The notes below the pieces were generated by a model. It was not told the origin of the DNA. It made no database searches and saw nothing but the letters and a program-made list of their open reading frames with translations. The position numbers were made by a program, and so were the translations under genes. From an uncultured Lachnospiraceae bacterium (GTDB taxonomy: Bacteria > Bacillota > Clostridia > Lachnospirales > Lachnospiraceae), in the NCBI GenBank assembly GCA_946407765.1, contig CAMJPD010000004.1, positions 1-50,857 of the forward strand: a stretch of 50,857 bases of DNA, written 5' to 3'. Positions 42,913 through 50,857 of this stretch are shown here, piece by piece. Numbering within the stretch: the stretch's first letter is position 1; every line of letters begins with the position of its first letter.

Positions 42913-44718
42913 TTATACATTGTCAAATTCAAATGACTGCATTGGCTTAACATCCTTGCCACTTTGACGCTCAAAATAATTCTTGGTTATCTTAACTGCA
43001 ACTGGTGCAAGAATTAAAAGTCCTATTAAGTTTGGTATTGCCATGAGGCCGTTGAATGTATCTGATAGTGCCCATGCAAGTGAAAGATTCATTGTTGCAC
43101 CTATGATTGTCACAAAAGTATATACTATCTTATAAAAAATTCCTGACTTTGGTCCGAGTAAATATTCTATGGAAGTTGCACCGTAATATGCCCAGCCAAG
43201 AACTGTAGAAAATGCAAAAAGTATAACTGATATTGCAAGAATATTTCCTGCCGCATCACCAAATCTTGTCTTGAATGCAAGTGAAACAAGTGATGCACCA
43301 TTAATCTGATTAACTGAAAGAGATTCTATAACTGGATTTCCTGAATCATCTAAAATTATATTGTTGTTGGCGTCTATTGCTTCATTGGCCTTGATGCTGA
43401 TTACATTGGCATAAATAAAATCTGAATCAGATGCTTTGTCTTCACTAAGTGTTTCAATGTAATATGTTCTGCCATTGATTGTTACAGGTATGCTGTTTTC
43501 TAAACCTTCTGTACTTGTATGGATTGCAACTTTGCCATTGAGACTTGGTTTAATTCTCATGAAGTTGCAATCTGAATCAAGAAGTGGAATCTCGTGTAAC
43601 TCGTTTCCGTTTTCTTCTAATATAGAAACAATCTGTGGAGAAGTAGTGTTTATGTCTCTTAGTGCAGTGTTAAGTGATGGAACTGTAATTGTTGATGATA
43701 AAACAACAAATGCTGTAAGTGTGCAGACAATAATTGTGTCAAAGAAAACTTCAAAGATTCCCCAGAGACCTTGTTCAACTGGTTCCTTGGCATTAGATGC
43801 GCAGTGTGCCATAACGCTTGAACCGAGTCCTGCTTCATTTGAAAATATTCCTCTCTTAAATCCCATCTGTATCGCGCGCATCAATATATAACCACCTGCA
43901 CCGCCTGCAATTGCCTTAGGATTGAATGCATTTGAAAAAATGCTTGTGAAGACATACGGAATTTGCCTATAGTTGAGAATGAAAATTGAAACGGTGAAAA
44001 ATATATAGAAAACTGCCATGAATGGAACAAGTTTTTCTGTAACTGATGCGATTCTTGTGATACCACCGATTACGATGATGCCAACGAAGAATGCAATTAT
44101 AATTCCTGTGAGAAGTTGTGAAATGTTAAAGTTAGTGTTGAGTGCATCGGCGATAGAGTTCACTTGTGTCATGTTACCTATGCCAAATGTTGCAATGAGC
44201 GTAAAGAGTGCAAATAAACTTCCGAGTATTGGTCCTATCTTTTCAAGATTCTTCTTGCTGCCAACACCGTACTTAAGATAATACATCGCACCGCCTGAGA
44301 AGCTACCGTCTGAATTTTTTCTTCTATAATATATACCGAGGACAACTTCGCCAAAGTGAGTCATCATACCAAAGAAGGCAGATACCCACATCCAAAATAC
44401 TGCTCCAGGTCCACCAACTACGAGAGCTGTTGCAACACCTGCGATGTTTCCAGTTCCTATAGTTCCTGCGAGAGTTGTGAAAAGTGCTTGGAGCTGAGAG
44501 ATAACTTTGTCATCACTTGACTTTACTACATCTGAATTTTTAGTAATAGAACCTATTGTTTTTGAGAAAACAAAATTAATTCTGCGAACTTGGAAAAATT
44601 TTGTGATGACTGTGTAGAGGATGCCGCAACCTAATATGAGAACGATTGCGGGAACACCCCAGACTATACCATTAACTTTATCGTTAACGGATGATATAAT
44701 GTCGATAATGTTTTGCAT
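42913..44718 (-). CDS. Alanine/glycine:cation symporter (AgcS) with large inserted domain
   Basis: Sodium-coupled amino-acid symporter with family signatures GTIGTGNIAGVATAL (86-100), GGPGAVFWMWVSAFFGM, SDGSFSGGAMYYL and KRGIFSNEAGLGSSVMAHC (288-306). It has 601 residues against about 450-490 usual. The excess is a hydrophilic block at about 348-474, between two membrane helices, rich in Asn/Asp/Ile and containing short beta-like strands (SIPVTINGRTYYIETL). The rest of the C-terminal helices are intact (VLGWAYYGATSIEYLLG). SD AGAGG precedes the ATG. The insert is probably extracytoplasmic; its role is unknown. Confidence 0.92.
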   Translation of the reverse strand: MQNIIDIISSVNDKVNGIVWGVPAIVLILGCGILYTVITKFFQVRRINFVFSKTIGSITKNSDVVKSSDDKVISQLQALFTTLAGTIGTGNIAGVATALVVGGPGAVFWMWVSAFFGMMTHFGEVVLGIYYRRKNSDGSFSGGAMYYLKYGVGSKKNLEKIGPILGSLFALFTLIATFGIGNMTQVNSIADALNTNFNISQLLTGIIIAFFVGIIVIGGITRIASVTEKLVPFMAVFYIFFTVSIFILNYRQIPYVFTSIFSNAFNPKAIAGGAGGYILMRAIQMGFKRGIFSNEAGLGSSVMAHCASNAKEPVEQGLWGIFEVFFDTIIVCTLTAFVVLSSTITVPSLNTALRDINTTSPQIVSILEENGNELHEIPLLDSDCNFMRIKPSLNGKVAIHTSTEGLENSIPVTINGRTYYIETLSEDKASDSDFIYANVISIKANEAIDANNNIILDDSGNPVIESLSVNQINGASLVSLAFKTRFGDAAGNILAISVILFAFSTVLGWAYYGATSIEYLLGPKSGIFYKIVYTFVTIIGATMNLSLAWALSDTFNGLMAIPNLIGLLILAPVAVKITKNYFERQSGKDVKPMQSFEFDNV

Positions 44719-44731
44719 ATAAACCTCTTTT

Positions 44732-45541
44732 TTAATAACCGTTTGGGTGGTGTTTTAAAAATTCCATGTATACTGCGTTGGCAATATATGCGTGACCATA
44801 ATCATTTGGATGGTCTGCAACGCCTTGAGAGTCAACTGAGTGCATCTGCCCATCACGTCCAAGAATCTGCGCACCAATGTATGACTTAAATGGTGGATTA
44901 TTCCATAAAACTTCAAGTGATACATAACTTACATTATTAAATTGTGCAATAAGTTTAAGTAATGGTTCTGTTGTATCTTTTCTATCCCAAAAACTTCCTA
45001 TTAATATAATCTGTGCATTAGGTGCTTTCTCTTTTGTTCTATCAATTAAATCTGTGAAAACGTCATTCATCACCATAAGATTTTTCACATCATGTAGTAA
45101 ATTTTCTGTAAGTTCATATGTAACGAGGTCTATATTAGGGTTTAACTTTTCATATATTAGTTGTTTCTTAAATTCTATCTCGCCAAATGTATTGCCGCCT
45201 ATGTATTGCGATTCAAAAATTACATGTCTTGTTCTATTTACTGATAAAAGCTCTGCGAGCATACGAACCCAATCCTTAGATGGTTCACTTGCTGCCATGC
45301 CACAATTGTTCCACCAATTAGTTCCATCATCAAGAACTCCTGGTGTTAGTGTTATTGAATTTCCGATTGCAACGAATCTGATTACATCTGCCTCAGATTC
45401 TCCATCACCTAGCTCGGCATATGCCACTTGTTGAAATGGTATGACAAAAACTAAAGTAAGTATAAAACAGGTTACTTTCTTTAAAATTTTCCTATACTTA
45501 TTGTTATGACTTGAAGCATTTTTAAAAATTTTAAAAAACAT
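44732..45541 (-). CDS. Secreted SGNH/GDSL-type hydrolase
   Basis: A 269-residue exported hydrolase; the hydrophobic signal (about 22-42) ends VAYA. Block I is FVAIGNSITLTPG with nucleophile Ser62, and block V-like DHPNDYGHAYIA carries His244. Blocks II and III are looser (YIGGNTFGE; TYELTEN). Such enzymes remove acyl or acetyl groups from sugars or wall polymers. No SD is present; the extended -10 box (TGC TATAAT) ends 7 bp before the ATG, so the mRNA may be leaderless. It is divergent from the ECF S-component gene. Confidence 0.82.
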   Translation of the reverse strand: MFFKIFKNASSHNNKYRKILKKVTCFILTLVFVIPFQQVAYAELGDGESEADVIRFVAIGNSITLTPGVLDDGTNWWNNCGMAASEPSKDWVRMLAELLSVNRTRHVIFESQYIGGNTFGEIEFKKQLIYEKLNPNIDLVTYELTENLLHDVKNLMVMNDVFTDLIDRTKEKAPNAQIILIGSFWDRKDTTEPLLKLIAQFNNVSYVSLEVLWNNPPFKSYIGAQILGRDGQMHSVDSQGVADHPNDYGHAYIANAVYMEFLKHHPNGY

Positions 45542-45548
45542 GCGTTTT

Positions 45549-45629
45549 ATTATAGCATAATTTGTACTTATGTTGAAATAAATACCTATTATGCCATCTC
45601 CTTATATTTATTTTTAAATATGTTATACT
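45549..45629. promoter_or_regulatory. Divergent promoter region, both -10 boxes next to start codons
   Basis: Minus strand: TGC TATAAT (-10 at 45549-45554), 7 bp from the ATG at 45541. Plus strand: TGT TATACT (-10 at 45624-45629), 6 bp from the ATG at 45636. Both are extended -10 boxes with weak -35 elements, and neither gene has an SD, which is the layout of leaderless messages. Confidence 0.62.
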
Positions 45630-45635
45630 CTTACT

Positions 45636-46157
45636 ATGAAAATTAGATTAAAAACAATTACAACTTGTGCATTATTTGCCGCCCTCGTTCTTGTTGCATC
45701 AAAGTTGGAAATAAGACTATTTGACTCAAGGTTCCACCTTGGAAATACTTTCTGCCTACTTGCTGGTTTGTTCCTTAGTCCTATGGCGGCAGGGCTTTCT
45801 TCTGGAATCGGTTCTGCACTCTATGACATTTTATTTTATGCTAATGGTCTTGGTTTTATATACACTCTAATAAATAAATTTGCCCTCGCCTTCGTGTGCG
45901 CTCTTGTGTTCAAATCTATTTCAGGAAAAACTGTACTTAGAGTTATTGCTGCATGCACTATAGGACAAATTGCTTATATAATTTTATATCTTGGAAAAAC
46001 TTTCATTACAAATTTTTTCATAGCAGGTATGCCTCTTGATGCGGCACTTCCTATTCTTGTAGCAAAGGGTGGTGTGTCTGTGACAAATGCCATAGTTGCC
46101 ATTATATTTGCCTGCATACTCTATAATATCTTGCAACACACAGGTTTTAAGAAATGA
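45636..46157 (+). CDS. ECF transporter S-component-like (Gx-type) membrane protein
   Basis: A 173-residue membrane protein with about five to six helices. HLGNTFCLLAGLFLSPMAAG and GIGSALYDILFYANGLGFIY match the S-component fold used by energy-coupling-factor vitamin importers; NKFALAFVCALVF follows. The ligand is not known, and shared EcfA/EcfT genes would be elsewhere. The ATG lies 6 bp after a -10 box and lacks an SD. The TGA overlaps the next ATG (ATGA), so it is coupled to the NusG-II gene. A heptaprenyl-diphosphate-synthase-component-I-like (Gx) alternative is close in sequence and also pairs with NusG-II proteins. Confidence 0.75.
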   Translation: MKIRLKTITTCALFAALVLVASKLEIRLFDSRFHLGNTFCLLAGLFLSPMAAGLSSGIGSALYDILFYANGLGFIYTLINKFALAFVCALVFKSISGKTVLRVIAACTIGQIAYIILYLGKTFITNFFIAGMPLDAALPILVAKGGVSVTNAIVAIIFACILYNILQHTGFKK

Positions 46158-46486
46158 AAAATTTTATTGCCATATTAATTCTGCTTGCGATAGGTTTGTG
46201 TGGTCTTTATTTGGCAAATGCTGGCAAATCTAAGCTTGTGATAACAAAAAATGGCGAGATAATTTCTTATGCAAATGGTGTGGAGATTAATCTTGATGTT
46301 AATAATGAATTTGTGATTAGTGATGATAGTGGATACAACAAAATAAAAATTGAAGATAGTAAGGTGCAAGTTGTTGAAGCTGATTGTCCTGATAAGGTGT
46401 GTGTTGATTGCGGAATAATTTCTAGAGATAGTTTAAATAAAGTGATTGCATGTGTGCCGCATAGGCTGATTGTGGAGATACGGTAA
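46154..46486 (+). CDS. NusG domain II-containing protein
   Basis: A 110-residue protein with one N-terminal helix (about 4-21) and an extracytoplasmic NusG-II domain: the end VEADCPDKVCVDCGIIS ... KVIACVPHRLIVEI is the family signature, with three spaced cysteines (Cys76, Cys81, Cys84) and a later Cys98. Despite the name it is not the transcription factor NusG. The family usually occurs beside a Gx/ECF-type membrane protein and often with flavin-linked or Rnf-related genes; the work it does is unknown. It overlaps the upstream gene by 4 bp and is followed by a strong terminator. Confidence 0.88.
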   Translation: MKNFIAILILLAIGLCGLYLANAGKSKLVITKNGEIISYANGVEINLDVNNEFVISDDSGYNKIKIEDSKVQVVEADCPDKVCVDCGIISRDSLNKVIACVPHRLIVEIR

Positions 46487-46512
46487 GAGTGCGAAATAAA
46501 TTTTTATCAACA

Positions 46513-46539
46513 AAAAACTCACCCTGGAGGTGAGTTTTT
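46513..46539. terminator. Bidirectional terminator between convergent genes
   Basis: The 11-bp perfect stem AAAAACTCACC / GGTGAGTTTTT with loop CTGGA lies between the NusG-II gene on the plus strand and the convergent secreted-protein gene ending at 46544. The T tract is on both sides. Confidence 0.92.
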
Positions 46540-46543
46540 GATT

Positions 46544-47557
46544 TTATTTATTATTATTCCATGTTGTGAGATTGAGGTCTGGGAACGATATATAATTTAT
46601 TACACTGGAAGGACCAGCATAATTGTATATTACTCTGAGCCATAAATTCTCATATTGTGAAAAATTAACATTTGGAACTACACTCATGTACATAGTATTT
46701 TTTTGGTAGCTAGCTCCTTTGTCAGTGTATGTAGCTGTGTCCATTTTTTTCTTAATATCATCTGTTTTATATTGTGTTCCAGTTGTACTTTTAGTTACTG
46801 TAACACTTCCTCCTACAGTGATTCTCATTGTTTGCTCATTAGTCCAAGATGTAGGTAGAGTTTCTTGACCATAGGCATATTTATAATTACTTTCATTTGC
46901 ATTTGGAGTTACAGAAGAAAGAATAGGGAAATCTGGAAATTCGCAAATATATCCATTACTTAAAAGAGAACCTGTGCTTGTATATCGTGGAAATTTCTTA
47001 AATGGTCCCATAGTTAAAATTACTTCTGATAGATCATTTACAGTTGTCCAAGAAGTATTTGAAGGCCATCTTCTTCTTATATTTATTTCAACAGAGCAAT
47101 TTGGTGCTGGTTCTATATCAGGATGCCACTTAATCAAACTTGCTGGTTTTTTATATGTCCATGTATGTGTGTTTGCTGGAACAGCAAAAGGCTGTCTTAG
47201 AGTACCAAGATAATTAAATCTGAGATATTTTTGCTGAGCTAAGTCTACTATAGGCCATGGTCTCCATCCTTGAGTAGAGGTACTATCATAATAATTAAAT
47301 AAAGTTGATCCAGCATTCTGAGCTGACTGACCACCAAAAGTTCTTACATTAGTACATGTAAACTTGTATAGTCTATTAAGACTTGCCTCTATATCATTAA
47401 TTCGATAATCAAGTTCAGCATACTTTGTAGTATAATAATCCATCTCAACAAATGCTGCTAAATCTATATCTGTTGCAAAAGAATGAATAGCCATGCCAGC
47501 AACAAGAAGTATGCTTATAATTCCGGGAAGTAGTTTTTTAAAATTAATATTTTTCAT
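46544..47557 (-). CDS. Secreted protein of unknown function, paralogue A
   Basis: Not assigned to a known family. 337 residues, with signal peptide ending HSFA and then a short charged heptad-like stretch (YYTTKYAELDYRINDIEASL). The C-terminal part is beta-rich. It shares with the gene at 50.1 kb the blocks IKWHPDIEPAPNCSVEI, EVILTMGPFKKFP, NGYICEFP, FSQYENLWLRV and the end TTWNNNK, in the same order. The ATG at 47555-47557 is preferred because AAAGGA lies 9 nt before it. The last gene of a tandem minus-strand set and, by the shared ending, a complete protein. Confidence 0.7.
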   Translation of the reverse strand: MKNINFKKLLPGIISILLVAGMAIHSFATDIDLAAFVEMDYYTTKYAELDYRINDIEASLNRLYKFTCTNVRTFGGQSAQNAGSTLFNYYDSTSTQGWRPWPIVDLAQQKYLRFNYLGTLRQPFAVPANTHTWTYKKPASLIKWHPDIEPAPNCSVEINIRRRWPSNTSWTTVNDLSEVILTMGPFKKFPRYTSTGSLLSNGYICEFPDFPILSSVTPNANESNYKYAYGQETLPTSWTNEQTMRITVGGSVTVTKSTTGTQYKTDDIKKKMDTATYTDKGASYQKNTMYMSVVPNVNFSQYENLWLRVIYNYAGPSSVINYISFPDLNLTTWNNNK

Positions 47558-47605
47558 ACCATTATTTCCTTTAAAAAATATCATCCATATCAATATGTAA
47601 AATTA

Positions 47606-48829
47606 TTAGTAAACAATAGGAAGTGAGTAATGCCATCTTATTGGTTTAGACCTAGTTGAACCTTCTGCAGCCGATTTTTCCCATGCATGCCAATATCTTA
47701 TACCATTTACACAATCAACGAATTCTGCTCCATAGTTTTTATAATAATTAGCAACGGCATCAGGGCATGGGTGTGGGCAGTTGTAGCTATGGCTAACTGA
47801 AACAGAGGCTTCTCTATTCTGGTATCCGCCACATACATACTCAACATTATCTACAGGAATAAATCGTGTAAAATAGAAGTTTGTGCTACTAAGTTCGTGT
47901 GTTTTATAATAAGCAGTTTGACTGTCTGGCCTTGTATTCCTTAACGTAAATAAATAATCTCCTGTTTCAGGATCAACTTGTCCAGTACATGTCATAGTTG
48001 TAGAAGATGGAGCACTTTCATATTGAGTTGATCTTGTAAATGCATTATTATATGCATTATTTGAGAAAAAGCTATAGCCAACGTTTGCTGTTTGTACACT
48101 CGTTGTAAGCCGTGATACATTATCTGAACAATATCTAAATAAATTTTTTTTAAATCTAAATTTTAATGTGCTTGTAGATGTAGGCCCTTCAGAATAAGGT
48201 ACGCTATAATCTAATCTTGTAATAGATATTCTGTATCCTACATATGCATTCAAAATCCACTCTAAATAAAAAACTATGTACCAACCTGGGTAATTTTCTA
48301 CAGGAACTGCAAAATTTACACCTGTATAATACTCTGATGCAGAAGTTGAAGAATCTAGGGAAGTTCTTACGTACATAGGTGTTGTAACAAAATAGTTTCC
48401 ATCATATAGCCTAAATATATAAAGCACCTTATGTGCTGCGTGATATTGGTTTGCCCAAGCATCCATACGTCCCCAATAATATCTCTGAGCACCACTAATA
48501 TTTGTAGTTCTTGGTCTTGGAAAGAAGTTTCCTCCATTATAATAACCATTTCCGTAATTTTGAGAACCATTTAATTGTTGATAATCTGGAGTATCAAATG
48601 TTACAAATTTTACATCTGTAGAACGATATCTATTGATATTGCCCATAAGACCTGCTTCTGCTTCATCAAGTTTCTGCTGAAGATATGACATTTCTACAGA
48701 ATATTGTGAACGAGTCAGATATCTATTTGCATCATTTGCCGTAATAGCATATGCAACACCCACCATACTAAATAATACAATGGCCATTGATATATATACT
48801 AATAAACATTTTCTAATATACTTATTCAT
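47606..48829 (-). CDS. Secreted protein of unknown function, second in the cluster
   Basis: 407 residues, with signal peptide ending GVAYA and then ITANDANRYLTRSQYSVEM, a short heptad-like helix (about 45-65) followed by a Tyr/Asn/Thr-rich beta region. The start is the ATG at 48827-48829, because the preceding in-frame codon overlaps the GGAGG SD. The N-terminus (signal, AND-A/S-N, T-rich, then amphipathic helix) matches the next gene upstream, while the rest differs. There are four cysteines near the C-terminus, including a YNCPHPCPD block, so disulphides or a metal site are possible. No catalytic motif was recognised. Confidence 0.68.
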   Translation of the reverse strand: MNKYIRKCLLVYISMAIVLFSMVGVAYAITANDANRYLTRSQYSVEMSYLQQKLDEAEAGLMGNINRYRSTDVKFVTFDTPDYQQLNGSQNYGNGYYNGGNFFPRPRTTNISGAQRYYWGRMDAWANQYHAAHKVLYIFRLYDGNYFVTTPMYVRTSLDSSTSASEYYTGVNFAVPVENYPGWYIVFYLEWILNAYVGYRISITRLDYSVPYSEGPTSTSTLKFRFKKNLFRYCSDNVSRLTTSVQTANVGYSFFSNNAYNNAFTRSTQYESAPSSTTMTCTGQVDPETGDYLFTLRNTRPDSQTAYYKTHELSSTNFYFTRFIPVDNVEYVCGGYQNREASVSVSHSYNCPHPCPDAVANYYKNYGAEFVDCVNGIRYWHAWEKSAAEGSTRSKPIRWHYSLPIVY

Positions 48830-48844
48830 TTCTACCTCCATCCA

Positions 48845-49879
48845 TTACTCGTTGAGTATAGGAATTTCTCCATTTAAATAATTTTTAAGACAGAGACTGT
48901 TTTTTTGTGGAGACCAAACTTTTGAAACTGGGAGTGATGAAGTAAGATTATCCCCCCATGTCCCAATCTTCTTTCCTTTCATATCAATAGGAAACTCATC
49001 AACAGGAGAATTAGAGTTGTTATAACGAAGAACATGGCAGTTAGCAGGATATTCAAGTCTTACTGTTACTTTATTATTGGTAGAATCAACAGTTCTTGTT
49101 ATATATCCATTCTGATTATTTTCTCTACCATCAGCATTACTAGAAGTCCAGTTCTCATAATCCCAACCATAGGATGATCCTGCATATACATAACTATTTG
49201 TTCTAGAAATAGAACCAGAAACATCTCCACCAAGATTTCTCATCTTAGTTGAATCAAATGTTAAGTTAACGGTTTTTGCTTGAGCATAATAATTAGGGCT
49301 GCTGCCATCCCAAGTTAAATCAAAATAGATGTAGTACCCACCATATTGTCTTACAGTATCGAATCTATAATTATATACAACAAGATATATATTAGGATCG
49401 TCAGTTTTCAGTGCATATCTCATACGTGTAGGATACATACTATATGACATATCACCAGTACCCCAAGCCGCATGTGTAATAGCCTGGGTTCCATCCCATC
49501 TATCAGATAAATATATGTGTGGAGTGTTGAAGAATTTATTAAACCAATGTTCTTCTGTTGTATATCGATACCATTCTCCAACTAAGCCAGAAAGGTTATT
49601 GGCATATTGTGATATATATCCAACATTTTCTAAACCTTCATACATAGTTACCTTGAGTCTTGGTCCATTCATCATAAAATCCATATTTGACTCTCTGATA
49701 GTTTTGTTTACATTATCAAGCGAAGTTTCAATTTGAGCGACCTTTGCCTCAAACTCAGTTTTTGTTACGAAGGCATTTGAATCGTTGGCACCGACTGCGT
49801 ATGCATATGATAGGCCAAGGCCCATCGCAAGAACGATGCCAAGAACGTAAGACAAATACTTCTTAAAGTTCTTTTTCAT
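48845..49879 (-). CDS. Secreted protein of unknown function, third in the cluster
   Basis: 344 residues, with signal peptide ending YAYA, then VGANDSNAFVTKTEFEAKV and a heptad helix (KVAQIETSLDNVNKTI). The body is Asn/Tyr/Trp-rich beta structure with few Lys in the middle. SD AAGGAG precedes the ATG; a good promoter (TTGACC, 17 bp, TAAAAT) lies 64 bp upstream. It ends 15 bp before the next gene's ATG, so this and the following two form one unit. No enzyme motif or anchor was recognised; it could be a structural surface subunit. Confidence 0.68.
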   Translation of the reverse strand: MKKNFKKYLSYVLGIVLAMGLGLSYAYAVGANDSNAFVTKTEFEAKVAQIETSLDNVNKTIRESNMDFMMNGPRLKVTMYEGLENVGYISQYANNLSGLVGEWYRYTTEEHWFNKFFNTPHIYLSDRWDGTQAITHAAWGTGDMSYSMYPTRMRYALKTDDPNIYLVVYNYRFDTVRQYGGYYIYFDLTWDGSSPNYYAQAKTVNLTFDSTKMRNLGGDVSGSISRTNSYVYAGSSYGWDYENWTSSNADGRENNQNGYITRTVDSTNNKVTVRLEYPANCHVLRYNNSNSPVDEFPIDMKGKKIGTWGDNLTSSLPVSKVWSPQKNSLCLKNYLNGEIPILNE

Positions 49880-49942
49880 ATAATCTCCTTTGTGATTTGT
49901 GCAAGTTTAGATACACAAAAAAAGTGATTTGTTATCAATCAT

Positions 49943-49971
49943 ATTTTATCACGGGAGGGGGTAGAGGTCAA
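49943..49971 (-). promoter_or_regulatory. Promoter of the secreted-protein cluster
   Basis: TTGACC (49966-49971), 17-bp spacer, and TAAAAT (49943-49948) preceded by TGA as an extended -10. It would give a leader of about 55-60 nt before the ATG at 49879. Confidence 0.72.
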
Positions 49972-50007
49972 TTTTCATTTATTAAAAATTATTAAGAGTC
50001 GAGGAAG

Positions 50008-50097
50008 GGATAATAATCTTAAGTCCCCATTACTCTTCATGCACGTTTTGAGTGTACAAAAAAAGTGATCTGTTTATATTAAGGGATAATAACCTTA
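50008..50097. repeat. REP-like GTCCCC copy and short companion repeats
   Basis: 50008-50040 is a second copy of the 42176-42207 element. 50084-50097 repeats its GGATAATAAnC start and overlaps the stop of the upstream secreted gene. A 20-bp A-rich sequence at 50056-50075 recurs at 49915-49934 with two differences (ACAAAAAAAGTGAT core). Confidence 0.68.
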
Positions 50098-50857
50098 TTT
50101 GCTTGCGTTCCAGGTTGTTTGAGTGTAGCGGTATGGGTTTAACATTCTCCAACGATTTTCTGTGCTATTTGATGCATCGTAAATTCTAATCCATACATTT
50201 TCAAATGATGATAGGTTGGTTCCAAATACTGTGCTTACACAGAAATAACTATTTTGATAGCTTACACTATCTGAATATAGATTGTTTTCTAAGTCTGCAC
50301 TTCTTACCATAGGGAATTTTGTATAAGTTGAACTATATCCTTTAGTTGTATATCCTCTAGATATAGCTCCACCCATAGAAGTCCATGATGTTGGCCTTGT
50401 TTCAGTATTTCGTGCATAATAAAGAGAGCTAGCGGCGTATGCAATTGAATCTTGATTGAAGTTGTAAGGTAATTCACATATCATACCGCCAGAGTATGCA
50501 CCTCCTGTACCTGTTATGTGTGGAAATTTCTTAAATGGTCCCATTACAACTTCTGCGTATCTTGAATTTACAGAAGAATATCCTGCACCAGTTCTTGAAA
50601 CAGTAATATAAACTTTGCAACTTGGGGCAGGGATTATTCCATCACGCCATTTGCATAAAGATGCTGGTATAGTTATAACAAAGTCTCTTTTCTTAGATGG
50701 AGAAGCAATTCCTGCATTTACAGGTACTGGCTTGTTAACACGTAAAGTTTTATCTGGTCCTACATCTGCATAAATATAATTCATCCATGAATAATAAGAG
50801 TTGGCACTATAAGGTCCATACATTATCATTTGATCCGGATACATTGAGCCAGAAGCA
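50095..50857 (-). CDS. Secreted protein of unknown function, paralogue B (5' end outside window)
   Basis: The reading frame is open to the window edge; the residues ASGS precede the first methionine visible, so the start and any signal peptide are outside. The visible 254 residues carry CKWRDGIIPAPSCKVYI, AEVVMGPFKKFP, GGMICELPY, FENVWIRIY and the end TQTTWNASK, the same ordered blocks as the gene at 46.5 kb. It is therefore a paralogue of that gene. Unknown function; no anchor motif in the visible part. Confidence 0.72.
   Translation of the reverse strand, partial: ASGSMYPDQMIMYGPYSANSYYSWMNYIYADVGPDKTLRVNKPVPVNAGIASPSKKRDFVITIPASLCKWRDGIIPAPSCKVYITVSRTGAGYSSVNSRYAEVVMGPFKKFPHITGTGGAYSGGMICELPYNFNQDSIAYAASSLYYARNTETRPTSWTSMGGAISRGYTTKGYSSTYTKFPMVRSADLENNLYSDSVSYQNSYFCVSTVFGTNLSSFENVWIRIYDASNSTENRWRMLNPYRYTQTTWNASK

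Overview
The window is AT-rich DNA from a low-GC Gram-positive anaerobe, most likely a clostridial (Lachnospiraceae-like) bacterium. This is inferred from gene content: type I-alpha glutamine synthetase, TAXI-type TRAP transporter, the GGGtGRT protein with its Fe-S scaffold partner, DHHW/MBOAT acyltransferases, choline-binding-type cell-wall repeats, many lipoproteins, and tRNA genes without an encoded CCA. No species name is claimed. Nearly everything is on the minus strand. The exceptions are glnA and a two-gene ECF-S/NusG-II unit.

Layout from left to right. Positions 1-9.4 kb hold a minus-strand run, in transcription order: a TAXI solute receptor, a DUF1850 lipoprotein whose full length requires an ATT start, a fused TRAP permease, glmS, htpG, a 5'-nucleotidase lipoprotein, and the start of a short-chain dehydrogenase. 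Positions 9.5-11.9 kb hold divergent murI and glnA. Positions 11.9-15.2 kb are an accessory patch with a small anchored protein, an NlpC/P60-type lipoprotein, an AAA/DUF4143 ATPase, and a 33-bp tandem repeat. Positions 15.2-20.3 kb hold a ferric-iron/phosphonate-type ABC importer with one fused permease, two ATPases and a lipoprotein receptor. Positions 20.3-24.9 kb hold a GT-C glycosyltransferase, rimI, tsaB, and the GGGtGRT/Fe-S scaffold pair. Positions 24.9-29.2 kb hold an MBOAT acyltransferase with two DHHW (AlgJ-like) partners. Next come tRNA-Cys and tRNA-Glu, a cytidylate-kinase-like protein, and a lipoprotein cyclophilin.

Positions 31.0-33.8 kb hold a complete Sau3AI-like (GATC) restriction-modification operon led by a DpnD/PcfM-like gene. 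Between it and recJ lies a gene-free stretch with a GC-rich, highly structured element of about 189 bp. It has nested inverted repeats and a GNRA hairpin, and could be a non-coding RNA or a MITE. Positions 34.1-37.6 kb are iscS-iscU-recJ. Positions 37.7-42.0 kb hold a small membrane protein and two large secreted proteins with acidic low-complexity regions and cell-wall-binding repeats. Positions 42.2-45.5 kb hold yigZ, an alanine/glycine:Na+ symporter with an extra domain, and a secreted SGNH hydrolase. The last is divergent from an ECF S-component/NusG-II pair, through a short region where both -10 boxes lie 6-7 nt from the start codons.

Positions 46.5-50.9 kb, running off the window edge, hold at least four tandem secreted proteins of no family I recognise. 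Two are clear paralogues of each other, and two share a different N-terminal layout.

The best candidates for undescribed biology are the structured element at 33.93-34.12 kb, the tandem secreted cluster at the right end, and the GGGtGRT/scaffold pair.
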